This document shows positions 1-5,378 of a stretch of 7,037 nucleotides of DNA, piece after piece. The position numbers and the translations under genes are program-made. The notes under the pieces were generated by a model that was not told the origin of the DNA, did not search any database, and saw nothing but the letters and a program-made list of their open reading frames with translations. Within the stretch, counting starts at the first letter, position 1; each line of letters opens with the position of its first letter. The DNA is from Methanomassiliicoccus sp. (GTDB lineage: Archaea > Thermoplasmatota > Thermoplasmata > Methanomassiliicoccales > JACIVX01): positions 1 through 7,037 of the forward strand of contig DYTM01000070.1 of the NCBI GenBank assembly GCA_020725985.1, written 5' to 3'.

Positions 1-779
1 AGGAGATCAAGGTCCTGGCCGAGGCCCTGCAGGCCTCCCCGGTGCTCGTCGGGGAGAGGTCCGGATCTGGGGAGATCGAGGAGGGGATCGTCTACTCCCG
101 CTTTGGAGTCCCGATCATCTCGCCCGACACCCTTTCCGACTTCGTTCTCGAGGGCGTTCCGCCATTCATTTTCGCCGCCCCCGGTGGCCTCTATGTCCGG
201 CTGGATAGCGATCTGCTGAAGTCGATCAGGGAGGAGAGGAACATCAGCCTCGGGACGCTGGCGGATGTTGCAGGCGTTTCTAGGAGAACCATTCGGATGT
301 ACGAGTCCGGGATGGGAGCGATGATCGATGTCGCGGTCAGGCTGGAGGAGTTCCTCGACCGCCTTCTTGTGGTCCCGCTGGACCCATTCAAGTTCTCGCC
401 CGAGACGAAGGACCACCTCATGGAGCTGAATACCATGGACAACCTGAGCCAGGAGGTCTTCGGCCTCCTTCATCGCCTCGGCTACTCTATCGTCCCGACA
501 GTCCGCTGCCCCTTCGAGGCCCTGGCGAAGGACGAGCGCTCCCTCATGCTCACCGGTGTGGGAAGGGATGAGACCAAGCTCGTTGAGAAGGCCCGGGTCG
601 TCGGGGACATCTCCAAGGTGACGGAGAGGAGATCGGTCATCTTCATCGAGCGGTCGAGGAGCCGGAGGAGCATCGGGGGCACGCCGCTCATTGGAAGGGA
701 CGAGTTCAAGAAGCTCGACGAGTCCGAGAAGCTCCTGGATCTGGTCATATCGAGAAGTGGGTCGGATGAGAAACGTTAG
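1..779 (+). CDS. Archaeal putative HTH-type transcriptional regulator (5' end outside window)
   Basis: The reading frame is open from base 3 to the TAG at 777-779, so the start lies upstream; an internal GTG at 42 is not needed as a start. The visible 258 residues match the layout of the conserved archaeal 'putative HTH-type transcriptional regulatory protein' family. First comes the end of a nuclease-like N-terminal domain (about 3-60, ending ASPVLVGER). Next is a linker with GIVYSRFGVPIISP and an AAPGGLYV segment (about 87-198). Then comes a Cro/C1-type helix-turn-helix (about 201-317), where SLGTLADVAGVSRRTIRMYE includes the recognition helix. A C-terminal domain follows (about 430-750) with an LTGVGRDE stretch, resembling the family's usual end. 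Family members are roughly 300 or more residues, so perhaps 60 residues are missing. It probably binds DNA in the cytoplasm; its targets are unknown. Its last 14 bases overlap the next gene, implying cotranscription and translational coupling. Confidence 0.85.
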   Translation, partial: EIKVLAEALQASPVLVGERSGSGEIEEGIVYSRFGVPIISPDTLSDFVLEGVPPFIFAAPGGLYVRLDSDLLKSIREERNISLGTLADVAGVSRRTIRMYESGMGAMIDVAVRLEEFLDRLLVVPLDPFKFSPETKDHLMELNTMDNLSQEVFGLLHRLGYSIVPTVRCPFEALAKDERSLMLTGVGRDETKLVEKARVVGDISKVTERRSVIFIERSRSRRSIGGTPLIGRDEFKKLDESEKLLDLVISRSGSDEKR

Positions 780-1389
780 CCTGAACGGTGCGACCGTCTG
801 CATCCTCCCGGTCGTGAAAGGGCTCCTTTCGGAGGAGGATGTGGTTGCGGAGGCGATGAGGACCTTCAACCCCGATGCGGTCGGAATCTCGATCTCGAGG
901 GAGGACCTCGCCGGCCTGAGGAGGAAGGAGGACTACGACAAGTACGAGCCGAGCGTGCTTGAGGTGGCCTACGGCAACTGCCTAGCTGCCTTCGGAAAGG
1001 TAAGGATCCCCCCGCCATGCTACGTAAGAGCGCTCGATCTCTGCGACGAAGGCGGCGTGCACATCGTACCGATAGACATGAACGAGGAGGAATACTCGGA
1101 GGCGTACTGCGAGAACGTCGGCGCCCTCGATCTGATGAAGGAGTCCTTCTTCTCGAAAGGTGCGGACAGGAAGAAGTTCGACTTCTCCTCCCCTGCGGAG
1201 TTCGCGATCGACTGGGATGGCAAGGTGAACAGGTCGAAGGGATTCAAGACCCTGGTGAGGATGAGGGAGCGGCACATGGCCGAGGCCCTCGCTGGGATGA
1301 CGAGGAAATACAGGAAGATCCTCGCGGTGGTGGAGTGTGAGAGGGCGAAGGGGGTCGAGGAGACACTGCTGGAGAGTAGCCAGGGATGA
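766..1389 (+). CDS. TraB/TIKI-superfamily-like protein, probably inactive
   Basis: This gene encodes 207 residues from the ATG at 766, which overlaps the end of the upstream regulator gene; a GTG at 757 is an alternative start. I assign it by pattern only. An N-terminal strand ATVCILP (residues 9-15) sits where TraB proteins have G-T-x-H. NPDAVGISISRED (35-47) sits where they have PD-x-V-x-V-E-L-D. RERHMAEAL (167-175) matches the family's R-D-x-x-M-A-x-x-L helix. KILAVVECERAKGVEETL (184-201) matches the final VVG-x-G-H-x-x-G-I strand. The two signature histidines appear replaced by Cys12 and Arg193, and the usual Glu by Ser42, so metal-dependent hydrolase activity is unlikely. There is no signal peptide, and unlike many archaeal TraB proteins there are no C-terminal membrane helices, so it should be soluble and cytoplasmic. 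Its role may be regulatory or binding, possibly with the cotranscribed regulator. The gene itself is near certain; the family call is moderate. Confidence 0.72.
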   Translation: MRNVSLNGATVCILPVVKGLLSEEDVVAEAMRTFNPDAVGISISREDLAGLRRKEDYDKYEPSVLEVAYGNCLAAFGKVRIPPPCYVRALDLCDEGGVHIVPIDMNEEEYSEAYCENVGALDLMKESFFSKGADRKKFDFSSPAEFAIDWDGKVNRSKGFKTLVRMRERHMAEALAGMTRKYRKILAVVECERAKGVEETLLESSQG

Positions 1390-1466
1390 TATGCTTCTCC
1401 AGCCCCCGCACCAAGATGCACTCCTCGACGACGGAGAGACGCAATCGGAGCTCGTGACTGGGGCAG

Positions 1467-1487
1467 TTCCTTTCCTTGTTGTTTGTT
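1467..1487 (+). terminator. Possible T-rich termination region after the two-gene operon
   Basis: About 80 bases after the TraB-like stop codon, the otherwise GC-rich strand carries a pyrimidine tract with several T runs (ttcctttccttgttgtttgtt). Archaeal termination commonly uses oligo-T tracts without a required hairpin, and I see no strong stem just before it. The rest of 1390-1592 holds no convincing gene, only this tract and a weak promoter for the next gene. Confidence 0.3.
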
Positions 1488-1578
1488 CGCCTGCAGAATC
1501 GCTCGCCCCGATCGTCATGATGAACGTCGGAATGCAACTAGAACAAGCATTATGGGACCCTCCCACCATACTCGACTC

Positions 1579-1588
1579 GAGGCGGTGG
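1579..1588 (+). promoter_or_regulatory. Shine-Dalgarno-like site that sets the GTG start at 1593
   Basis: The sequence gaggcggtgg resembles the archaeal GGAGGTG ribosome-binding core and ends 4 bases before the GTG at 1593. A weak TATA-like stretch (gcattatg, 1548-1555) lies about 40 bases before the start, which would give a short leader containing this site. Confidence 0.4.
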
Positions 1589-1592
1589 ACGC

Positions 1593-2027
1593 GTGCTTGA
1601 CATCCTCTTGTTGAACCGCGTGAACCTTGTGCTCCAGGCAGGAATCCTGCTGCTGTTCCTCATCGCCCTTTATTCGAAGTTCAGGCCTGAGTTCCGTGCC
1701 GGACTGCTGACGCACGGCAAACTGATGACGGCCGCAGTCGTACTCAACACCGCATCGATGCTCATCTTCATGATCCCCCTTTTCGTCAATGCATGGCCCA
1801 TTGTGGCTACATACACTGACACGAATGCAGCGATCTTCCTGATACACCACACTCTCGGCGTGGTGGCCTTCATCCTTTCCCTTGTGCTGGTTGGTCGATT
1901 CGTCCGCGCACGGTTCACCTTGCGAGCCTGCAAGGGGAAGTGGCTGATGAGGATCACAGCCGTGACTTGGACCGGCGCGCTCATCCTGGGTCTGTTCCTC
2001 TACGCTGGAGGGTACTTCCCGGGCTGA
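1593..2027 (+). CDS. Four-helix membrane protein, DUF420/cytochrome b561-like
   Basis: This gene encodes 144 residues from a GTG start supported by an upstream ribosome-binding-like sequence. Four hydrophobic helices are visible, at about residues 8-28, 44-66, 79-103 and 119-141. Polar or charged loops separate them (KFRPEFRAGLLTHG; GRFVRARFTLRACKGK). Histidines at the helix ends, His41 before helix 2 and His85-His86 in helix 3, are placed like those of DUF420 and related small four-helix proteins, which are suspected of heme or metal chemistry at the membrane. DUF420 proteins are often found near cytochrome oxidase or copper genes. The convergent neighbour here is a cupredoxin lipoprotein, so a membrane redox or copper role is a reasonable inference, but no catalytic motif proves it. 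It has its own start region, separate from the upstream operon. Confidence 0.75.
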   Translation: MLDILLLNRVNLVLQAGILLLFLIALYSKFRPEFRAGLLTHGKLMTAAVVLNTASMLIFMIPLFVNAWPIVATYTDTNAAIFLIHHTLGVVAFILSLVLVGRFVRARFTLRACKGKWLMRITAVTWTGALILGLFLYAGGYFPG

Positions 2028-2117
2028 CTGCCCCACGAACCATCAGGGAACCTCGTCGGTACGCGAGTCATGAACTCCGAATCCCCGGGCCGTGAAGGCG
2101 TTGTCTAGCACTCCTCC

Positions 2118-2486
2118 TCATGCGACGACTGTGATCGTCCCGGTCATGCCGGGGTGGAGGGAGCAGTGATAGGGGAACACCCCCACCTGGTTGAACCGAT
2201 GAGTGTAGGTTTGACCGTATGACAAGACACCGCTGCTGAACGGATCGGTCGCGTTGTCCGAGACAACCGTATGGGTCACGGCTTCGTTGTTCGTCCAGGT
2301 GACGTTCTCGCCGACCTGAATCGTCAGAGTGCTGGGGACGAAGGCGAGACCGCTCATGCCGACGTTGTGTGTTCCCGGCGGAGGTTGATTGTTGCCGCCC
2401 AGGCATCCGGTCAGGGTGACAGCGAGAACTGTGACAATCACCACAGGCATCACTAGGGGCACGATTGGAGCTGTTGAATGCCTCAT
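2118..2486 (-). CDS. Type I copper (cupredoxin/halocyanin-like) lipoprotein
   Basis: I chose the ATG at 2486 (122 residues) over the longer frame reaching 2567 because a TATA-like box lies 27 bases upstream. This start also gives a clean signal peptide: a short basic N-terminus (MRH), a hydrophobic core at residues 8-24 and a lipobox LTGC (25-28). Cys28 would be lipidated, leaving the protein anchored on the outer face of the membrane. A short Asn/Pro-rich linker leads into a plastocyanin-type beta barrel at about 39-122, with FVPSTLTIQVGENVTWTN typical of the family. The copper ligands are complete: His72 in the THTVV segment, then Cys108, His111 and Met114 in YHCSLHPGM, the C-x2-H-x2-M arrangement of halocyanins and plastocyanins. 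The expected role is one-electron transfer to or from a membrane oxidoreductase; the partner is unknown. Ninety bases separate its end from the convergent DUF420-like gene. Confidence 0.92.
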   Translation of the reverse strand: MRHSTAPIVPLVMPVVIVTVLAVTLTGCLGGNNQPPPGTHNVGMSGLAFVPSTLTIQVGENVTWTNNEAVTHTVVSDNATDPFSSGVLSYGQTYTHRFNQVGVFPYHCSLHPGMTGTITVVA

Positions 2487-2508
2487 GCGGAAAGTGTCCG
2501 AGCAGGCC

Positions 2509-2518
2509 CTATTTATCG
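2509..2518 (-). promoter_or_regulatory. TATA-like box of the cupredoxin gene
   Basis: On the minus strand the sequence reads CGATAAATAG, preceded by an A-rich stretch that could serve as the TFB recognition element. Its centre is about 27 bases before the ATG at 2486, so transcription should begin at or just before the start codon, giving a leaderless mRNA. There is no Shine-Dalgarno sequence, which agrees with this. Confidence 0.6.
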
Positions 2519-2604
2519 TTTGTCGTGATCGGAACCCTCGGCACTCGATCCTCCTCGCCACATCCATGACGTTCTATTCCCCCTCGGTCGTTCCCGACGG
2601 ACAT

Positions 2605-2614
2605 GGTTAAATAG
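2605..2614 (+). promoter_or_regulatory. TATA-like box of the winged-helix/ATPase regulator gene
   Basis: The sequence ggttaaatag contains TTAAATAG centred about 26 bases before the ATG at 2637. This predicts a leaderless transcript starting close to that ATG. The box overlaps the left arm of an inverted repeat (2610-2628), described separately. Confidence 0.65.
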
Positions 2615-2628
2615 ACTTCGCATCTATT
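2610..2628. repeat. Operator-like inverted repeat AATAGA-N7-TCTATT over the regulator's core promoter
   Basis: The arms AATAGA (2610-2615) and TCTATT (2623-2628) are exact inverted complements separated by 7 bases. The left arm overlaps the TATA box and the right arm reaches to about 9 bases before the predicted start of transcription. A dimeric protein bound here would block TBP/TFB or RNA polymerase. The regulator encoded just downstream is the obvious candidate. Six-base arms can arise by chance. Confidence 0.35.
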
Positions 2629-2636
2629 GGTCTCGC

Positions 2637-3755
2637 ATGGTCCAGCTCTCCTCGAAGGACAAGACCTTGGTGCACCTTTTCGAGCAGAGGAGGGAGTGCC
2701 TTCAGGACTCCCCCGCCGAGACGATCACCCAGGATGGCATCTCCTCCGCCCTCGGGGTACCGAGAACTCACATCACCCGGCTCCTGAGGCCCCTCATCGA
2801 GGAGGGGCTCATCGAAGAGGAGAAGAAACGAGTCGCTGGAAAGGAGCGACGCATGAAGGTGTACGTCCTCACTCCCTCCGGCCTCGCCAGGTCCAAGGAT
2901 CTTGTCGAGAGACTCTCTTCCCAGAAGCTCGAGGTTGTCGAGAACCGGGGGAAGAGGTTCGTCCTCGCATCGGACCTGATCAAGGAGAGGCCGGATATCC
3001 CGATGCTCGTCGTGTTCGAGTCGATCGGGAAGGAGCTCAACCTGATAAGCGCCCCCGGGCGCGTCATCCAGACGAACACACCTCTGGAACTCCCGAGCTT
3101 CCAAGGAAGGAAGGGAGAGCTCCGGGCCGCCCGCTCCTTCCTCGCCTCGGCATCGACCGCCCTCGTCGTCTTCGCGAACTTCGGATATGGCTCCTCCACC
3201 TTCCTCAAGAAAGTCGCCCTCGATCTGACGGACATTCCCCTCCTCTGGCACGATCTGGGCAGGGGAAGGGATCTCGAGGAAGTGCAAGCGAAGCTCGGCA
3301 GCTTCGCCAAGAGCGCCGGCTGCGAGCGAGGCGAGATCTCGGAGCTCAGGGAGAAGGATGTCCTCCTCTGCTTCGACAACTATCACGATGTTTCGGAGCA
3401 GGTCGTCGACGCCTTCTTCGACTTCATGAAGGCGCTCAAGGGAGGGAAGGCGAAGATGGCCGTGGCGATGAGGGAGGAGACTCCTTCGTACAACAGGTTC
3501 TTCCAGAAGGCGGACGTCGAGAAGGGGCACGTGGCGGAGATACACCTGCCCCGATTCGACGAAGAGAGCGCCAGGGAGCTCATCGGCCAGGACATCGACG
3601 ACGAGGCGTTCCAGCTCATCTATCGCCTTACGAGAGGGCAGCCACTCGCGCTCGAGCTCGTCCGCCGCGGGGATGAAAAAGGATTGAAGGCGCTGAGGCC
3701 GAATGAGGAAGTCCGCTTTCTGATGTACCTCCGGTCGAGCAGGAAGAAGCAGTAG
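2637..3755 (+). CDS. Winged-helix regulator fused to a STAND-like ATPase with a degenerate P-loop
   Basis: This gene encodes 372 residues from an ATG with a TATA box 26 bases upstream. Residues 5-95 form a MarR-like winged helix: TQDGISSALGVPRTHITRLL holds the recognition helix, and KERRMKVYVLTPSG is the wing and following strand. This is a form common in archaeal regulators that also carry an ATPase. A divergent STAND/NACHT-type ATPase fold follows. It has the entry motif FQGRKGELRAARSFL (155-169), a P-loop position ANFGYGSSTF (180-189), a Walker B-like DVLLCFDNYHD (241-251), a sensor-1-like AVAMREE (275-281), and RGQPLALELV (333-342), equivalent to the G-x-P motif. The P-loop has Ser where the essential Lys should be, so ATP hydrolysis is doubtful. 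Larger relatives continue into TPR repeats; this one stops soon after the ATPase. It is probably a cytoplasmic DNA-binding regulator, perhaps of itself and of the divergent cupredoxin gene. Its stop is 2 bases from the convergent corrinoid adenosyltransferase stop. Confidence 0.85.
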   Translation: MVQLSSKDKTLVHLFEQRRECLQDSPAETITQDGISSALGVPRTHITRLLRPLIEEGLIEEEKKRVAGKERRMKVYVLTPSGLARSKDLVERLSSQKLEVVENRGKRFVLASDLIKERPDIPMLVVFESIGKELNLISAPGRVIQTNTPLELPSFQGRKGELRAARSFLASASTALVVFANFGYGSSTFLKKVALDLTDIPLLWHDLGRGRDLEEVQAKLGSFAKSAGCERGEISELREKDVLLCFDNYHDVSEQVVDAFFDFMKALKGGKAKMAVAMREETPSYNRFFQKADVEKGHVAEIHLPRFDEESARELIGQDIDDEAFQLIYRLTRGQPLALELVRRGDEKGLKALRPNEEVRFLMYLRSSRKKQ

Positions 3756-3757
3756 AT

Positions 3758-4282
3758 TCAGTACTCGATGCCGATCCTTGCCTTCTTCCCGGTGTCGTAC
3801 GGATGCTTGACCGACCTCATCTCGGTCACGAGGTCTGCGACGGCGATCAGCGCCTCTGGAGCGTTCCTGCCTGTCACGACCACATCGGTTCCGGGCGATC
3901 GCGCATCGATCGCACTCAACAGTTCCGGAAGGCCAATCAACCCGAAGTCCACGGCGACGCACGCCTCGTCAAGGATGACTAGGTCGAACTCCCCCGAAGA
4001 CAGGGCCTTCCCTGAGAAGAGCAAAGCCTCCTTCGCCATCTCGACGTCCTCGGGCTTGTGCTTTCCCTTCGTCACATATCCCTTTCTGCCGAACTGGTGC
4101 AGCTCAATCCCCGCAAGGCCGCGCACCGCCCGCACCTCGCCGTATTTCTCACCGCACTTCATGAACTGGACGATGCAGACGCGTCTTCCCCGGCCCCAGG
4201 ATCTCAGGGCCAGCCCGAAGGCTGCCGTCGTCTTCCCCTTTCCGTCCCCCGTGTAGACGAGGACGAGACCACGATCGCCCAC
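3758..4282 (-). CDS. cobO: Cob(I)yrinic acid a,c-diamide (corrinoid) adenosyltransferase
   Basis: This enzyme of the CobA/CobO/BtuR family transfers the 5'-deoxyadenosyl group of ATP to reduced Co(I) corrinoid, giving the adenosyl form needed for B12 cofactor synthesis or salvage in the cytoplasm. I chose the GTG at 4282 (174 residues). It matches the usual short N-terminus before the P-loop, has GGTGGT 6 bases upstream, and has a TATA-like box about 39 bases upstream. A GTG at 4327 would add 15 residues but lies upstream of that box. With this start, the family's P-loop GDGKGKTT is at residues 12-19, VCIVQFMK at 35-42, the Walker B LVILDE at 101-106, VVVTGRNAP at 134-142, and the characteristic end VKHPYDTGKKARIGIEY at 158-174. 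All key motifs are intact and the length is normal. No other cobalamin gene is in the window, so it looks like a stand-alone salvage or scattered-pathway copy. Confidence 0.95.
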   Translation of the reverse strand: MGDRGLVLVYTGDGKGKTTAAFGLALRSWGRGRRVCIVQFMKCGEKYGEVRAVRGLAGIELHQFGRKGYVTKGKHKPEDVEMAKEALLFSGKALSSGEFDLVILDEACVAVDFGLIGLPELLSAIDARSPGTDVVVTGRNAPEALIAVADLVTEMRSVKHPYDTGKKARIGIEY

Positions 4283-4288
4283 CTTCAG

Positions 4289-4294
4289 ACCACC
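4289..4294 (-). promoter_or_regulatory. Weak ribosome-binding site supporting the GTG start at 4282
   Basis: On the minus strand GGTGGT lies 6 bases before the GTG at 4282. It is only a partial match to the anti-Shine-Dalgarno complement. Together with the TATA-like box further upstream it favours the shorter adenosyltransferase over the version starting at 4327. Confidence 0.4.
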
Positions 4295-4317
4295 ATCGTG
4301 ATGAATCCTTCTCCTCC

Positions 4318-4325
4318 CGTATAAC
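4318..4325 (-). promoter_or_regulatory. TATA-like box of the corrinoid adenosyltransferase gene
   Basis: The minus strand reads GTTATACG, centred 39 bases before the GTG at 4282. Transcription would start near 4296, leaving a leader of about 14 bases that holds the GGTGGT site. That leader is too short for a cobalamin riboswitch. Confidence 0.4.
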
Positions 4326-4368
4326 ACTACCCAATGCTAATGCGATGCCGGTGATGAGAAACGGACTT

Positions 4369-4376
4369 CTTTATCT
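4369..4376 (+). promoter_or_regulatory. TATA-like box of the CYTH-domain gene
   Basis: The sequence ctttatct is centred about 26 bases before the GTG at 4399, the leaderless spacing seen at other genes here. It lies downstream of the alternative ATGs at 4345 and 4354, which argues against those longer starts. Confidence 0.5.
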
Positions 4377-4398
4377 ACTCGCCAGGGAATTCATCAGC

Positions 4399-4929
4399 GT
4401 GCTGGAGATCGAGGTCAAGACCCGCTGCGATGATCTGGAGTTTGTGGAGAAGAGACTGAAGGAGAAGGGAGCTCGGCTGGTCAAGGCGGATAGGCAGGTG
4501 GACCTCTACCTTTCTCATCCGATGCGGGACTTCGCATCGACCGACGAGGCGCTCAGGATCAGGAGGGCCGGGGAGAGGACATCGGTCACCTATAAGGGAC
4601 CGAAGGTCGACCGCGATACGAAGACAAGGGAGGAGGCGAAGGTGGAGGTCTCGAGCGCGGACGATCTCGAGCTGATCTTCCGACGGTTGGGATTCGGGGT
4701 CGGGGGAAGGGTGGAGAAGGAGCGGACCGCATACTCGGTCGGGGGGGTCCTCGTCTGCTTGGACAAGGTGGAGGGGCTCGGGGATTTCGTGGAGATGGAG
4801 TACGAGGGTGACGATCTCGAAGAGGGGAAGAAGGTCATCTTCTCCCTCATGAATGAGCTCGGGCTCAAAGGGAGCGAAAGACGATCGTACCTGGAATTGC
4901 TCGAAAAGGGAAAACGCCCTGGGAGATGA
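4399..4929 (+). CDS. CYTH-domain protein, class IV adenylate cyclase (CyaB)/triphosphatase family
   Basis: Starting at the GTG at 4399 gives 176 residues beginning VLEIEVK, exactly where CyaB-type CYTH proteins usually begin. The family bends a beta barrel into a tunnel that binds triphosphates with two metal ions, and all hallmark residues are visible. These are the ExExK motif (Glu3, Glu5, Lys7), DLYLSHP with Asp35, LRIRR with Arg53 and Arg55, and TYKGPK (64-69). Further along are Glu78-Glu79, KERTAY with Lys107 and Arg109, and the acidic LDKVEGLGDFVEMEYE (121-136). It is therefore probably active. CyaB members are annotated as adenylate cyclases, but many archaeal and bacterial CYTH proteins hydrolyse inorganic or thiamine triphosphate; the sequence does not decide between them. 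It is divergent from the adenosyltransferase gene. Adenosyltransferases release triphosphate, so a link is conceivable but speculative. A run of seven G at 4741-4747 lies within the frame without breaking it. Confidence 0.92.
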   Translation: MLEIEVKTRCDDLEFVEKRLKEKGARLVKADRQVDLYLSHPMRDFASTDEALRIRRAGERTSVTYKGPKVDRDTKTREEAKVEVSSADDLELIFRRLGFGVGGRVEKERTAYSVGGVLVCLDKVEGLGDFVEMEYEGDDLEEGKKVIFSLMNELGLKGSERRSYLELLEKGKRPGR

Positions 4930-4955
4930 CCCCAGGATTCAACAGCTCGATGAGA

Positions 4956-5207
4956 TCACATCGAGGAGATCTTCTGGACTACGAACGCCTTTATCTCAGG
5001 ATCGTCGGGGATCGTGAGCGATTTCTTGAACCGTTCTGACCCGTCAGGAAGGTAGTACCCCCTTGACACCGATATGAACTCGTTCTCTCCATCGTCCGTG
5101 ATGGCCTTCTTCCTTGCCACCTCGATGAAGTTGTTCCTGCCAAAGGGTATTTTCTCAGAGCTTATTGTCACAAACTCCACCTTCTTACCTGCCGTCTCAT
5201 CGTCCAT
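4956..5207 (-). CDS. Small conserved-looking protein of unknown function
   Basis: I chose the ATG at 5207 (83 residues) because AGGAGG lies 6 bases upstream. The longer frame to 5285 would put the start upstream of both candidate TATA boxes. The protein is charged, has no signal peptide or membrane helix, and reads like a compact alpha/beta fold. It has strands EFVTISSEKIPF (11-22) and FIEVARKKAI (26-35), a polar turn DDGENEF, the strand ISVSRGYYLPDG (44-55), then RFKKSLTIPDDPEIKAFVVQKI ending in a helix. The IPFGRNNFIEVARKKA and ISVSRGYYLPDGSERFKKSL segments look conserved-family-like, but I cannot name the family. The strand pattern and the basic RFKKS before a terminal helix loosely recall PC4-type single-strand binding proteins; this is a guess. 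The base composition is less GC-rich than its neighbours. It ends 26 bases from the convergent CYTH gene and is divergent from the membrane protease. Confidence 0.75.
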   Translation of the reverse strand: MDDETAGKKVEFVTISSEKIPFGRNNFIEVARKKAITDDGENEFISVSRGYYLPDGSERFKKSLTIPDDPEIKAFVVQKISSM

Positions 5208-5213
5208 TGCAAG

Positions 5214-5219
5214 CCTCCT
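5214..5219 (-). promoter_or_regulatory. Strong Shine-Dalgarno site of the small unknown gene
   Basis: AGGAGG on the minus strand lies 6 bases before the ATG at 5207. It is the strongest ribosome-binding site in the window and decides the start. This gene therefore appears to have a leadered mRNA, unlike most neighbours. Confidence 0.75.
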
Positions 5220-5264
5220 GATTGGCCTGTCCGGAAAGGCTTGGTTGCCTAATAAAAGTTTGCA

Positions 5265-5273
5265 TATTTTATC
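5265..5273 (-). promoter_or_regulatory. Probable TATA box of the small unknown gene
   Basis: GATAAAATA on the minus strand lies in a conspicuously AT-rich island (about 5248-5285). It would start transcription near 5244 and give a leader of roughly 37 bases carrying the AGGAGG site. A second candidate, ACTTTTATTAG at 5249-5259, would give a leader of about 20 bases. Arms AAAAGT (5254-5259) and ACTTTT (5274-5279) flank the first box as an inverted repeat. Confidence 0.45.
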
Positions 5274-5341
5274 ACTTTTGAACATACTGGCATGTTGCGA
5301 TTTGCGTCTCTCCTAAGAAAACACTCCGAGCGGTTTCAACC

Positions 5342-5376
5342 TCTGTCGGATTGTCTCTATGCGGAATACCGACAGA
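5342..5376. repeat. Bulged 11-base inverted repeat just before the membrane-protease TATA box
   Basis: The left arm TCTGTCGGATT (5342-5352) pairs with AAT-A-CCGACAGA (5365-5376). That is eight contiguous pairs plus three more after one unpaired A at 5368, around a 12-base loop. It ends two bases before the TATA-like box at 5379, in the position of an archaeal upstream activator or repressor site. With leaderless transcription it would not be in the mRNA, so a DNA operator is likelier than an RNA hairpin. Confidence 0.45.
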
Positions 5377-5378
5377 TA

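Noticed and set aside
982..1569. Minus-strand open frame of 195 codons over the TraB-like gene
   Set aside because: No motifs and a shadow-like composition. The plus-strand gene is coupled to an upstream gene and has family-like segments.
1390..1592. tRNA or small RNA in the 203-base gap
   Set aside because: I found no cloverleaf, no T-arm consensus and no strong stem-loop; only a T-rich tract and weak promoter-like sequence.
1391..1600. Possible small plus-strand gene of 69 codons after the TraB-like gene
   Set aside because: No ribosome-binding site or TATA box at the right distance, it runs past the start of the next gene, and the translation resembles nothing known.
2627..3676. Plus-strand open frame overlapping the regulator in another frame
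   Set aside because: Arg/Gly/Pro-rich low-complexity translation with no motif. The other frame has clear winged-helix and ATPase motifs and a promoter at the right distance.
2607..3962. Long minus-strand open frame of 451 codons opposite the regulator
   Set aside because: It spans two real genes, is very rich in Arg, Glu, Leu and Gly, and has no recognisable motif. It is a codon-bias shadow in GC-rich DNA.
4283..4330. Cobalamin riboswitch before the corrinoid adenosyltransferase
   Set aside because: The leader predicted from the TATA-like box is about 14 bases, with no room for a B12-box structure and no sign of one.
4741..4747. Run of seven G as a possible frameshift site in the CYTH gene
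   Set aside because: Conserved CYTH motifs lie on both sides in the same frame, so there is no evidence of shifting or of a sequence error.
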